This document shows, one piece after another, positions 9,444 through 17,999 of a DNA stretch of 64,000 nt. Made by a program: the position numbers and the translations under genes. The stretch lies in the NCBI GenBank assembly GCA_944391625.1, contig CALXUG010000010.1:1-64000 (forward strand). The letters run 5' to 3'. Below the pieces are notes generated by a model that saw nothing but the letters and a program-made list of their open reading frames with translations, ran no database searches and was not told where the DNA came from. Numbering within the stretch: position 1 is the first letter of the stretch; each line of letters starts with the position of its first letter. This DNA is from an uncultured Clostridia bacterium (GTDB lineage Bacteria; Bacillota; Peptococcia; Peptococcales; Peptococcaceae).

Positions 9444-9471
9444 AAAAAAGGCTGAGCACAAAACTCAGCCT
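9444..9471 (-). terminator. Terminator or attenuator in front of hsdR
   Basis: On the minus strand AGGCTGAG and CTCAGCCT pair perfectly over a 7-nt loop and are followed by TTTTTT. The hairpin lies after the MNT/HEPN genes and about 40 bp before the hsdR start, so it either ends the upstream transcript or attenuates the leader that begins at the promoter just upstream. Confidence 0.8.
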
Positions 9472-9512
9472 GATCCCCAGTGCTATAAAGGCTCCAGGCA
9501 ACTCTGTTATAT

Positions 9513-9740
9513 TCAGTATAGAAAAATTATCGAAAAAACACAATTATTATTTAAAATAATTTCACTATTGTTACTCATTCTCTTTCCAGATAATCTTTTA
9601 TGGCAGTTAAAAATTGCATAATAGGAACGATTGGCAGCGCCTTTATAATCTTCTATTCCCGCCAGTACATTGGCAGAGCGAAGACACTGCTGCGCTTGTT
9701 CAATCCGATGCTGCGACAAAGCCCGAAGGGTTTCATCCAT
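9513..9740 (-). pseudogene. HEPN-domain protein with internal deletion (MNT/HEPN toxin remnant)
   Basis: The ATG overlaps the MNT stop codon, as in intact MNT/HEPN pairs. The first 45 residues are typical HEPN (HRIEQAQQCLRSAN, then DYKGAANRSYYAIF), after which the frame runs into an unrelated low-complexity tail. In another frame the same DNA (9575-9619) reads QFLTAIKDYLERE followed by a stop, which looks like a normal HEPN C-terminus. The simplest explanation is an internal deletion that joined the two ends out of frame. The part that would contain the Rx4-6H ribonuclease motif is missing, so toxin activity is unlikely. Confidence 0.7.
9515..9543 (-). promoter_or_regulatory. Candidate promoter for hsdR
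   Basis: On the minus strand TTGTGT and TATACT are separated by 17 bp. The predicted start lies about 35 bp before the hairpin at 9444-9471. The promoter sits within the broken HEPN region and would give hsdR an independent, possibly attenuated, transcript. Confidence 0.5.
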
Positions 9741-10074
9741 ATAATTCAACTCCATCTTTGATAATGTTTTGATAGAAAGGCAGTACCTTCTTCCCATGTT
9801 CAAAACTTTCTTTATCACGCAATAAAATAGAGATCATAATATCATGTTCCAAACCGATCCGACTACTTAATTTGCTAACTTCTTTTCTATATGACAGCAC
9901 TTCTTCCTTAGAACAATCTAAAACGACCATAATGTCAATATCCGATTCCGGTGTAAAATCACCTCTGGCATACGACCCATATAACACAACCTTATAGAGC
10001 TTGTCAGAAAGTAACGCAAATACAGATTCCATTACAGATGCAGTGATCACCTGAACTTTATCCTTTGCTTGCAT
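9733..10074 (-). CDS. Minimal nucleotidyltransferase (MNT) antitoxin
   Basis: The 113-residue protein contains the polymerase-beta-type nucleotidyltransferase signature GSYARGDFTPESDIDIMV near residues 35-52, with the paired acidic residues intact. MNT proteins partner HEPN ribonucleases, and in studied systems they neutralise the toxin by adding nucleotides to it. I place the start at the ATG nine bases after AGGAGG rather than at the upstream GTG, which overlaps that site. An extended -10 (TGGTATACT) lies just upstream, so the pair can be transcribed apart from hsdS. The HEPN partner downstream is damaged. Confidence 0.8.
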   Translation of the reverse strand: MQAKDKVQVITASVMESVFALLSDKLYKVVLYGSYARGDFTPESDIDIMVVLDCSKEEVLSYRKEVSKLSSRIGLEHDIMISILLRDKESFEHGKKVLPFYQNIIKDGVELYG

Positions 10075-10155
10075 AAACAACACCTCCTGCTTTTAGTATA
10101 CCATAAATAACAGTGACCTGATACCAATTCAGAGAATTTTTAATCGTCTTTGCAC

Positions 10156-11415
10156 TCACACAAACATTTCGTTCAAATAGGCTTGCTTTAGATTTTGCAG
10201 TTTTTCTAGCTTACGCTGATGCAGGGCGATAAGGTGATCGAGACTTGAAAAATATATACCTATTACTTCTTGTTCCGCCTTGTTTGGCATCAAAACAGGA
10301 AAGTCAATAAGTATATTTTGGTTAAGGTGCTTTATCGTCCCACCAGTTGCTTTTCTACCAACATAATCCATTAAGAACGGTGCCTTGAGATATTGAAAAA
10401 GGTATTTATTATCTACCTTTTTTTCGTCCTTGATTTCCACATTGAATACCCCCGCATTAAGGGTAGCAGGCATTGATAAGTCTTGAACATAAGCCACTTT
10501 TCCGAGTGTTCCGTCCTTTGTTATAAGAATACTGCCATTCTTAATTTGAATATTCTTATCCTGCTCATATCTGTCTCGTTCTACAAAATGACAAGTAGAA
10601 TAATTGATTGCACCATCATCAAAGTCTGTTCCGGTAATAAGCATATAGTCTCCACTATCCAAGAATTCAGACGTTCGTAAATTTTGCCATCCAATTCTTG
10701 CATGCATTGTTGCTACCTCTGAAAGCTTACGCTGTTCCCAATCGTCCGTAAATCCTGCAAAACGGCGCTTGGGTTTGGTTTCACCCTCTGCTGGAAACAT
10801 CTCTGCCAGGCAAGCGGCCTTCAATGCTTTTACTTTATCCAACTTACGCTGATGAAGGGTAATAAGGTTATCAATTTTTCGGAAATAATTACCTATACAT
10901 ACCCGTTCTTCGTTATTTTTGGGGAAAGGAATTACATATTCACGTATATCATTTAATGACAAATGGGGCACTGCTGTTTCTGTTTTTATACCTTTTATAT
11001 GATCTAGAAACCCTCTTTGCAGGCACTGATATACATAATCAGAACTTTCGATGTCACAACGTAGTCTAGTTACACGCTGAACGAGCAAAGACGGCGTATT
11101 TTCAGGTTTTATCATTGCATAACTTCTACCAATTAGTGCGCCATCCATTTGAATAACAATATCTTTTTCCTTTAGAGAGTACATCTCTAAACCTTTATCT
11201 GATGCCCAATATTCACATATCTCATCTGACATATCTAGATATCCTCGTTTAACATTCATTCCTCTAACTAACGGAATACCACTTTCTACGAATTCATTGC
11301 TTTCAAACGGATAACCTGTCAATAAATCTCCAACCTCGTCTAACTTCCGTTCCTCCCAATCATCGGTAAACCCTGCAAAGCGGCGTTGGGGCTGTTTTCT
11401 TTCTGTTTCACCCAT
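10156..11415 (-). CDS. hsdS: Type I restriction enzyme, specificity subunit
   Basis: The 419-residue protein has two target recognition domains, each introduced by nearly the same block (RRFAGFTDDWEERKL near residue 11 and RRFAGFTDDWEQRKL near 217) and each closed by a conserved helix (ITLHQRKLDKVKALK and IALHQRKLEKLQNLK). Each domain reads one half of the bipartite DNA target. The start codon follows the hsdM stop directly with no spacer, so translation is probably coupled. The internal DNA direct repeats could allow recombination of recognition domains. No second hsdS cassette or recombinase is visible. Confidence 0.95.
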   Translation of the reverse strand: MGETERKQPQRRFAGFTDDWEERKLDEVGDLLTGYPFESNEFVESGIPLVRGMNVKRGYLDMSDEICEYWASDKGLEMYSLKEKDIVIQMDGALIGRSYAMIKPENTPSLLVQRVTRLRCDIESSDYVYQCLQRGFLDHIKGIKTETAVPHLSLNDIREYVIPFPKNNEERVCIGNYFRKIDNLITLHQRKLDKVKALKAACLAEMFPAEGETKPKRRFAGFTDDWEQRKLSEVATMHARIGWQNLRTSEFLDSGDYMLITGTDFDDGAINYSTCHFVERDRYEQDKNIQIKNGSILITKDGTLGKVAYVQDLSMPATLNAGVFNVEIKDEKKVDNKYLFQYLKAPFLMDYVGRKATGGTIKHLNQNILIDFPVLMPNKAEQEVIGIYFSSLDHLIALHQRKLEKLQNLKQAYLNEMFV

Positions 11416-14004
11416 TTACATCACCACCAGTTCATCCATCATGCTGGCTAAGGACTGTTCTAATGCTGCAATTTCTGCATCCATGGTATACAACGTGCCT
11501 GCATAACGGTTCTGCAACAGTTCCAAGGTAGCCAGTTCTTTTTTCAGTGGTGCTTCTATCAGATTCAGCATAGCAGTTACCGTATTGCCAAACCATTTTT
11601 CAAATACCAGGCTGTCAATTTCATCGTCAGTCAACATAACAATGCGTTCATACACTGCTTCTTTCAAATCTTTTTCTGCCGCTTTCGCCGCTTTTGTTTT
11701 ATCAGACTTTTCCGTCAGCAGTTGATCAACCTGTTTCAGCAATTCATATTCGCCGCTGCCTTTGGTTGCAGCTTTCAAGTCCGCTTTTACTTTCTTTGGC
11801 TCAAAGGCATCTTGTGGTTCATCGTCCTCATTTTTCTTTAAGGATTCGTACAGCGCATTGTAAGCATCGCTGTCTTCCTCTTTGGCGGCCTCCACCAGTT
11901 CTGCCAGTTCACCGTCAACGACTGACACGCGGTTTTTCATATCTTCAATGGCCTGCAGTTCATCGGCATATAAACGCTTGGCAATCAATTCATTGGGAAC
12001 AATAGCGCCTACCCAGCCATCCTGTTCCTCCCGCTTTTTATCACCGCTGCCCTTCATCACCATGTTTGGCTCACGGGTACGCCCTGCATTGTAAAAACCT
12101 TCTTCCATAATCAGTTCTGCATCATGGTTCAGCGCATGTTTCCAGATCTCCGCTATAATCTGATATCCGGCATACACATCCACATAAGGATAAGCTGCCA
12201 GCAGTTCTTTACTTTCTGTCAGCATGGTTTCTTTCAAATCAGCCAAGTCTGTTTCACGATGTATCTGCCGCAGCACATGCCAGTATTTTTGAATATACTG
12301 CTGTACATTTTCCTGCAAATCGTCCATCTGTTTTTGAATCCGCCGGTCCGCCAGCACAGCAGCGGTTAAATCTGTCACTGGCTGATTCAGTTTCACATAG
12401 CCATCACGCAGAGGAGTGAGCGCATTGGCTAACACATCTTTTACCGTGGCGTTCAGCACTGCCAAATCAACAATATTTTTCTGTGGAATACCGCCAAATA
12501 AATGCCCATCCACATCATGGGGAATTTCCTCATCAATGGCTGTCACATAGCGCGGAATATTCAGGTTATACTCATTGGCAACAATATCCTCCCGCTCTGC
12601 ACAAAAGCTATATCCGGCAACGGTTTTCTTGGCTACATAGGTATCTACAATTTTCGCAATGTCTTTTTCCTGCAGGACATTCTGCTTACCCACTTTTATA
12701 AAATTACGGGACGCATCGATTATCAGCACAGGGGCATCCAAAGCGCGATTTTTCTTCAGGATAATAACACAAACAGGAATCCCGGTATTGGTGAATAAGT
12801 TGCTGGGCAAGCCAATGATAGCATCAATATAGTTCTTATCAATCAGCCGTTTGCGAATTTCACCTTCTGCAGCTCCACGGAACAACACCCCATGGGGCAA
12901 TACGATAGCCATGGTGCCATTTGTGCCCAGGTGATACAAACCATGCATCAGGTACGCCAAATCCCCCTTGGTGTCTGGCGGCAGCACACCAAAATCAGCA
13001 AAACGGGGATCGCTCACCTTCAACGGCTTGTCTTCTCGTTTGTTCCATTTTTTATCGGAGTAAGGTGGATTCATCACCACCGCGTCAAACTGCACTCCTT
13101 CGTTTGGACGGGCAGGGTCTTCCGGCCAGTCCTGCGCTAACGTATTGCCATTGCGAATATCCATTTTTTCTGGACGCACACCATGCAGCAGCAAATTCAT
13201 ACGGGTCAGGTTATAGGTTTCTGTAATATATTCCTGCCCATAATAATGCAAATCTTTCTGCGCCGTTTTACTTAGATGGTTTCGTACTGTAAGTAATAAC
13301 GAACCAGATCCAACAGTCGGGTCATAAATAGAGGATACTTCCGTAGTTTTGGCTACAATCTGCGCCATTACTTCACTAACCTGGCGGGGCGTATAGAATT
13401 CACCGGCCTTCTTGCCCGCATTAGAAGCAAACTGACCAATCAGATATTCATAAGCATCGCCCAAAACATCGCCTTCCTGCAGATCAACCATGTTCAGGTC
13501 AGCAAACAATAAAATCAAATCTTTTATATTCTTGCTGCGTTTGTTCAAATCCGAACCCAGCGCAGTATTGGTCAAGTCAATGATAGATGTGGAAAACAGT
13601 CCTTTGAAATCATCAGAATCACCAGTAATGGCAATGGTACGTTCAAAGTTATTCAAGCTGTCCATCACTTTTTGCAGTTCAAAATCACCAGTGCGAATAT
13701 CCTGTAACCAACGCTGATATAGATGTTCCGGCAGAACATAATAACCCAGCACATTCTGGATCATATTTTCAATGCGCTCTCCATATTTTGCATGCTTTTC
13801 CGTATACGCCTGCAACAATGCTGTATCATCCACATCTTTACCTAGTCCAGACGTTTTACGAAAAGTTTCTAAAGTTTTATCACTCAAAAACTTATAAAAC
13901 ATCAAGCCCAGCATATAATCTTTATACTTACTTGCATCCATAGAACCTCGCAGATCATTGGCGCCATCCCACAATCTGCGTTTAATTTCTTCCGATGTTA
14001 TCAT
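11416..14004 (-). CDS. hsdM: Type I restriction enzyme, M subunit (long form)
   Basis: I start at the ATG of MITSEEIKRRLWDGANDLRG because a GAGAGGG ribosome site precedes it. The 45 upstream in-frame residues do not resemble the family. The resulting 862 residues contain the N-terminal HsdM helical domain, SAM motif I DPTVGSGSL at 228-236 and the adenine-methylase motif NPPY at 312-315. Classical HsdM is about 500-530 residues, so the last 300 or more are an extension rich in Lys, Glu and Ala (residues about 640-800) that looks coiled-coil. The methylase modifies adenine and forms the core complex with HsdS. Confidence 0.93.
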   Translation of the reverse strand: MITSEEIKRRLWDGANDLRGSMDASKYKDYMLGLMFYKFLSDKTLETFRKTSGLGKDVDDTALLQAYTEKHAKYGERIENMIQNVLGYYVLPEHLYQRWLQDIRTGDFELQKVMDSLNNFERTIAITGDSDDFKGLFSTSIIDLTNTALGSDLNKRSKNIKDLILLFADLNMVDLQEGDVLGDAYEYLIGQFASNAGKKAGEFYTPRQVSEVMAQIVAKTTEVSSIYDPTVGSGSLLLTVRNHLSKTAQKDLHYYGQEYITETYNLTRMNLLLHGVRPEKMDIRNGNTLAQDWPEDPARPNEGVQFDAVVMNPPYSDKKWNKREDKPLKVSDPRFADFGVLPPDTKGDLAYLMHGLYHLGTNGTMAIVLPHGVLFRGAAEGEIRKRLIDKNYIDAIIGLPSNLFTNTGIPVCVIILKKNRALDAPVLIIDASRNFIKVGKQNVLQEKDIAKIVDTYVAKKTVAGYSFCAEREDIVANEYNLNIPRYVTAIDEEIPHDVDGHLFGGIPQKNIVDLAVLNATVKDVLANALTPLRDGYVKLNQPVTDLTAAVLADRRIQKQMDDLQENVQQYIQKYWHVLRQIHRETDLADLKETMLTESKELLAAYPYVDVYAGYQIIAEIWKHALNHDAELIMEEGFYNAGRTREPNMVMKGSGDKKREEQDGWVGAIVPNELIAKRLYADELQAIEDMKNRVSVVDGELAELVEAAKEEDSDAYNALYESLKKNEDDEPQDAFEPKKVKADLKAATKGSGEYELLKQVDQLLTEKSDKTKAAKAAEKDLKEAVYERIVMLTDDEIDSLVFEKWFGNTVTAMLNLIEAPLKKELATLELLQNRYAGTLYTMDAEIAALEQSLASMMDELVVM

Positions 14005-14044
14005 ATTCACGTAACCCTCTCTTTTTTGAATTATTTCTTGGTTT

Positions 14045-14073
14045 ATTATAACAACATCGCAGAAATTTGTCGA
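14045..14073 (-). promoter_or_regulatory. Promoter of the hsdM-hsdS operon
   Basis: On the minus strand TCGACA and TATAAT are separated by exactly 17 bp, about 40 bp upstream of the chosen hsdM start. This also argues against the longer upstream in-frame start, which would lie before the promoter. Confidence 0.7.
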
Positions 14074-14189
14074 ATCATTCACTGTTCCAGCTCGTGCAAA
14101 TTTACCGCCCAAAAAAGACAGCGCTTTCCTAAAACACAATCCCTTTTCTATCAGCAGATACCGTTACGCCATTTACATTAGCCTTCTCC

Positions 14190-14380
14190 CCCAATCACCC
14201 AGAGGGCAATCTCTTTGCAGAAAGTCCACCTCTGGATGGAGATTTCTGCAGGCTGTCCCATCGTGGCAGACGCAGTCTGACTAAGATGGACAGGCCAGGA
14301 AATGTCCAGAGCAGCGTGTGGACGCTGCAACAGATATTGCCCAGCAAGCCGATGAAACTGCACCTTCACCCCATCTATCA
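14190..14380 (-). repeat. Interspersed hairpin repeat, copy B (divergent)
   Basis: On the minus strand this segment contains the hairpin core CAGAC-TGC-GTCTG (plus-strand 14267-14279) flanked by CTTAGT and CCACG. The copy at 24.6 kb has CGGAC-TAC-GTCCG in the same flanks, so both sides of the stem changed together. The outer arms GTCC/GGAC replace GTTCC/GGAAC. A 67-codon open frame covers the segment but resembles no protein. The edges of this copy are approximate. Confidence 0.6.
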
Positions 14381-14403
14381 TTCCGGTTTAACCACGACAA
14401 AAA

Positions 14404-14865
14404 AACTAACAAATTTTCATTACGTTAGCTAATTTGTTAGCTAACTTATTTGTGTCAACCAATAGGGTTGCGACGCAAAAACTAACATAGCTAACGTAGC
14501 TAACAACTTTTGAGGGTATCTCTATGAAAAAAAATAATAAAATAATCTCTTGTTTTCTTTTATCATTTGATTCTTCATATATAGTATTACTTTCTTATTT
14601 TCTTTCTTATATTTACTTTCTTATTAAACTTTGTATATTACTTTATTACTTTATATATAATTCTGATTTTTTATTATGATTTATTCTCTCTAATACTCTT
14701 ATTTTCTCTATTATTATCTCTATATAACTATACACAATCATTATTTTATTTTTTTCTATAGGGCCTCATCCCTCCAAATTACGTTAGTTATGTTAGCTTT
14801 GGCTTAACCAATAGGGTTCGCTGTTAGTTTTTTTGTTAGTTTTCTGTTAGCTGCTGTTAGCTTTT
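14404..14865. repeat. GTTAGC-repeat clusters flanking an extremely AT-rich core
   Basis: Left of the core (14404-14506) and right of it (14781-14863) the motif GTTAG/CTAAC occurs about six times each, including GTTAGCTAAC. Both flanks also carry AACCAATAGGGTT in the same orientation (about 14457 and 14806). The roughly 240-bp core (14520-14760) is almost pure A/T. Iteron-like clusters beside an AT-rich stretch resemble plasmid or phage replication regions or the scar of a deleted element, but no replication gene is present. Confidence 0.65.
14524..14679 (+). CDS. Possible 51-residue hydrophobic peptide
   Basis: An ATG follows GAGGG by nine bases and opens a 51-codon frame starting MKKNNKIISCFLLSF, rich in Leu, Ile, Tyr and Phe, that could span a membrane once or twice. 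It lies inside the AT-rich core, where such hydrophobic frames arise by chance. No family is recognised. Confidence 0.2.
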   Translation: MKKNNKIISCFLLSFDSSYIVLLSYFLSYIYFLIKLCILLYYFIYNSDFLL

Positions 14866-14983
14866 TACACTGCTGCTTTGTTTGCGGCTGTATATCTGCA
14901 AAAAAAGTCTGCCGCCCAAGTGCCAATGACTCGAACAGCAGACTGCTGCAAATTGCTCATACCGTTATCAAACTTTTTAGCGT

Positions 14984-16387
14984 TTATGCCTCTGTCAGCG
15001 GAACGATAATCGTTTCATCCAGCTGCTGCGGCGGCGCCCACTGCACATACAGCGTAATGGGCCCGGTTTCATAATTTTTAACCACAAACATGTTTTCAAA
15101 GCTGGGGACACCTTCTGCCGTCATGTTGCTGCTGGCGCCCTGAGAGTGTATATGCTGCTCTGCGCCGCCGCTGTCCAGATATTTACCGGAAAATACCGAA
15201 CTTACCACATCATCGGTACTCTGCACCTGAAAATGCAGGTACAGCCCGGTATCACAAGGAGCCGCTTCTTTCAGCCGCACATAGGACGGCAGATTGGTAA
15301 ATTGGCCGGTGCTGTAATTGTAGGTCACTTCCAGACTTTCTTTCGGCAACAGCGAGATCTGGGTCAGCTCCAACTGATACTGCCCCTCATCAGAAAACCA
15401 GCTGCTCTCCAGCCATGCCTGCCGCGGCATGCCTTTTTCACCCATACCGGACACACCGTTGCTGATGGTTTCCCAGCGGCCATGCTTTTGTCCCTGCAGA
15501 GCAAATTTCAAGTCGGAAATCCACAAGTCATTATTGGGATCTTCCTGCCAGTACACCCGCATCTGGGTGGGATAAATTTCTGCCTTTTCAATGGTCAGCT
15601 TCTGCCCCTTCACAGTAACAGTTTGATTCACATCTATAGTCCGCACCTGAAACAGACTGCCGTGGTCAATGGTCAGCGGCACACGCAACTGGGCCAGTTT
15701 GGTCATGGGAGGCGTTTCCTCGCCATATTCACTGCGCTGGGCATTTTCATCGGCATATTCATAAGTGCCATTTTGCCGCTGTTCCAGTTGGGCCAAGGCT
15801 TCCTCATCCACCTGAATATCCACCGCCAGCTGCACCTGCTCCGGCACAATATCGTCAGAAAAATGGAATTTGGCGCAGCTCAGCGCATCTTTTTCCCATG
15901 CCTGATCCCAAACTGCGGCATAGTCCCCTGCTCGCTGTCCTGTCTCATCCAGCAGTTCAAAGCTGGTTTTATACGGATACTGGTTCTCAATTTCTTCCGG
16001 CAACCCATGTATCCGATAATATACAGTCAGATTGGCTTGGTCCGCCACCAGATATTCCACATCAATTTGATAGCCGTTATGGCTGTCGCTTTGTTTCACC
16101 AGCTGCACATACTGATGCTCAATGGCTGCTTTCATGCTGGGGTCCAAACTGACTGCCAGCACCAGCTCCCGCACAATGGGCACCTTAGCCGCCGCCGAAG
16201 CAAAGGCCGGCGACAAATTGACCGCACCTGCAAAAATCAGCAATGTGCAGGCGACCGCCGCAGCCAGACGCTGCATCCGCGGTATCCACTTGCGGGGCTT
16301 CGTTTCTGCCATGCGCTGCCTGGTTGCCTGCAGCAATTGCTCCGACGGCTGTATCTGCTCATTCATGTTCCGAAATTGTTCCCGCAT
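14984..16387 (-). CDS. DUF4179 domain-containing anti-sigma-like membrane protein
   Basis: The 467-residue protein has a short cytoplasmic N-terminus, one membrane segment at about residues 41-62 (LAAAVACTLLIFAGAVNL), and a large outer part. The pattern following the membrane segment (FASAAAKVPIVRELVLAV) is typical of DUF4179 proteins encoded beside ECF sigma factors. The family is thought to hold the sigma factor at the membrane, although the signal is unknown. The gene overlaps the sigma gene by 29 bp and has its own GGAGG site, so the two are one operon. Confidence 0.8.
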   Translation of the reverse strand: MREQFRNMNEQIQPSEQLLQATRQRMAETKPRKWIPRMQRLAAAVACTLLIFAGAVNLSPAFASAAAKVPIVRELVLAVSLDPSMKAAIEHQYVQLVKQSDSHNGYQIDVEYLVADQANLTVYYRIHGLPEEIENQYPYKTSFELLDETGQRAGDYAAVWDQAWEKDALSCAKFHFSDDIVPEQVQLAVDIQVDEEALAQLEQRQNGTYEYADENAQRSEYGEETPPMTKLAQLRVPLTIDHGSLFQVRTIDVNQTVTVKGQKLTIEKAEIYPTQMRVYWQEDPNNDLWISDLKFALQGQKHGRWETISNGVSGMGEKGMPRQAWLESSWFSDEGQYQLELTQISLLPKESLEVTYNYSTGQFTNLPSYVRLKEAAPCDTGLYLHFQVQSTDDVVSSVFSGKYLDSGGAEQHIHSQGASSNMTAEGVPSFENMFVVKNYETGPITLYVQWAPPQQLDETIIVPLTEA

Positions 16388-16931
16388 GATTCTCGCCTCC
16401 CTCCAGTTCTGCTTTTAACAACTTACGCCCTCTTGTCAGCTGCATGCGCACCGTACCTGCCGGACTGCGCTGCAATTGCCCGATTTCCTCGGCAGTCAGT
16501 CCTTCATAGTAATAGAGATGCAGCACTGTGCGGTATTTCACCGGCAGCTTTGCCAAAGCATCGGCCAATAACTGCGCTTCTTCGTTGTCATACAAAAACA
16601 CCTGCTGCACATCCTCAGTCAGCGCTGTGGTTCTGCGATGCCAGGCCGACATCCAAAAATTTTTGCAGCAATTGATGGTGGTGCGCAAAAACCACGCTTT
16701 GCCGTGCTCATAGCTGGCAAACACCGGCGCGCGCCGCACATAGCGCAAAAATACCTCCTGAAAAATATCGTCGGCATCGTGGCGGGACTGCAGCCGCGCA
16801 TAAGCCAGCCGATACACCATAGCACCGTACACTGCCACCGCATCATCGCCATGCTGCTGCACAGGCTGCGCTGCGGTCAGTTCCTGCTGATTTGTTTGCT
16901 GCTCTGTTATCATCCTCTGCCGTTGTTCCAT
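16359..16931 (-). CDS. RNA polymerase ECF-type sigma-70 factor
   Basis: Region 2 (YRLAYARLQSRHDADDIFQEVFLRYV) and region 4 (LPVKYRTVLHLYYYEGLTAEEIGQLQ, then GTVRMQLTRGRKLLK) are complete. I choose the ATG of MEQRQRMITEQ, which follows GGGGGCGGTGAG and gives 190 residues, the usual ECF size. Two further in-frame starts upstream would add unrelated residues. It overlaps the DUF4179 gene, its probable regulator. A promoter lies about 60 bp upstream. Confidence 0.88.
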   Translation of the reverse strand: MEQRQRMITEQQTNQQELTAAQPVQQHGDDAVAVYGAMVYRLAYARLQSRHDADDIFQEVFLRYVRRAPVFASYEHGKAWFLRTTINCCKNFWMSAWHRRTTALTEDVQQVFLYDNEEAQLLADALAKLPVKYRTVLHLYYYEGLTAEEIGQLQRSPAGTVRMQLTRGRKLLKAELEGGENHAGTISEHE

Positions 16932-16990
16932 CTCACCGCCCCCTTCCCAGACAGTTGGCCAAACCATCTGTCTGATTTCCCCTTTCACTA

Positions 16991-17019
16991 TATATACCAG
17001 ACAGGCAGCCAAAGTGCAA
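16991..17019 (-). promoter_or_regulatory. Promoter of the sigma/DUF4179 operon
   Basis: On the minus strand TTGCAC and TATATA are 17 bp apart, about 60 bp ahead of the sigma start. The boxes are of the housekeeping type. Confidence 0.5.
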
Positions 17020-17175
17020 CACAGGGACATCATAATTTTTCCGTTGCAGTTCTGTCATCCTGCCATTGTTTTTGCCTGTATGCCCAATTAGGACATATCA
17101 TCATGCGCAATGTCTATCCGGATATGGGGCTGCCCGTTTTGCCCGCCCTTTTTCTGCGCCAACAGGCGGAAAATC

Positions 17176-17204
17176 TTGCCAAAGCAGGCCCTCTAAGGTA
17201 TACT
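17176..17204 (+). promoter_or_regulatory. Promoter of the 17.3-kb lipoprotein gene
   Basis: TTGCCA and TATACT are separated by 17 bp, about 58 bp before the chosen start codon. Confidence 0.6.
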
Positions 17205-17261
17205 GAACTTAATTCTACAACCTAATGCGATAGATATTGGATGCTGAAGGAGGTTTTTCTT

Positions 17262-17924
17262 ATGATGAAAAAATTATCTGTGTTATTGTTACTGTGCTGC
17301 CTGGCGCTGCTGCCGCTGACTGGCTGTCAGTCCGGCGGGCAGGATACCGACCAAGAGGCCCAGCAGTCTGCTGCATCTCCATTGGCGCAGCTGCCGGAAA
17401 CCAGGGTCAGCGTGATCCTCATAGAGGGCATGGAGGAAACGGTTGCTTTGCAAAAAGCCCTGCATGAGGATTTTTATGCGTTGTATTATGATCCCGAATC
17501 CCTCATCTATGCGCCGGGAGAAGTGCTGGAGGACGGCAGTTTTACCGATGCATTCCTCTCTGTATATGATGATGAAACAACAGAAGCGCCTACTACCATC
17601 ACTGTTTCCTACACACCGGACATCACACCGGAGGACTGGGCTGCATCTGTAGAAAATACCCAATGGGCGCCGCTTCGCGCTACTCATGATTCCACCTTTG
17701 GCGGCACCTGGCAGGCAACCGAAAGCACCGAGCTGTTAAGCGAAACGGCGTTTCAATATTGGGACGGCACCAACCTGTTTGTACAAAACAGCTGCTATAC
17801 CGCTCCGTTCCGTGACGGCTGCCTGGCCATTGCCATCAGCTATCCCAACACAACCGAATATGCCGAAGGATGGGGCGTCAGACTGGGTGCCGCTGTGCAT
17901 ACACTGGTGCTGGCTGCTGAATAA
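17262..17924 (+). CDS. Predicted lipoprotein of unknown function
   Basis: From the ATG behind GAAGGAGG the protein has 220 residues and begins MMKKLSVLLLLCC with the lipobox LTGC, so it should be exported and lipid-anchored. A Gln/Ser/Ala-rich linker follows. The folded part (from about residue 45) has alternating strands with several aromatic residues near the end (FQYWDGTNLFVQNSCYTAPF). I do not recognise a family. It is divergent from the sigma/DUF4179 operon, which may point to a shared envelope role. Confidence 0.75.
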   Translation: MMKKLSVLLLLCCLALLPLTGCQSGGQDTDQEAQQSAASPLAQLPETRVSVILIEGMEETVALQKALHEDFYALYYDPESLIYAPGEVLEDGSFTDAFLSVYDDETTEAPTTITVSYTPDITPEDWAASVENTQWAPLRATHDSTFGGTWQATESTELLSETAFQYWDGTNLFVQNSCYTAPFRDGCLAIAISYPNTTEYAEGWGVRLGAAVHTLVLAAE

Positions 17925-17999
17925 ACGATGATGGTTTGTGATGGTTTAAAATAAAATTACAAGTAAAACGAAATTTACGGCTAAAAATAGAAATTGCAA

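Noticed and set aside
14178-14381. 67-codon minus-strand frame in the gap after hsdM
   Set aside because: It coincides with repeat copy B and shows no protein family; no ribosome site.
15146-16675. 509-codon open frame on the plus strand opposite the DUF4179 and sigma genes
   Set aside because: It is the antisense shadow of two well-supported overlapping genes, it is very rich in His, Leu and Gln with no recognisable domain, and it lacks a ribosome site.
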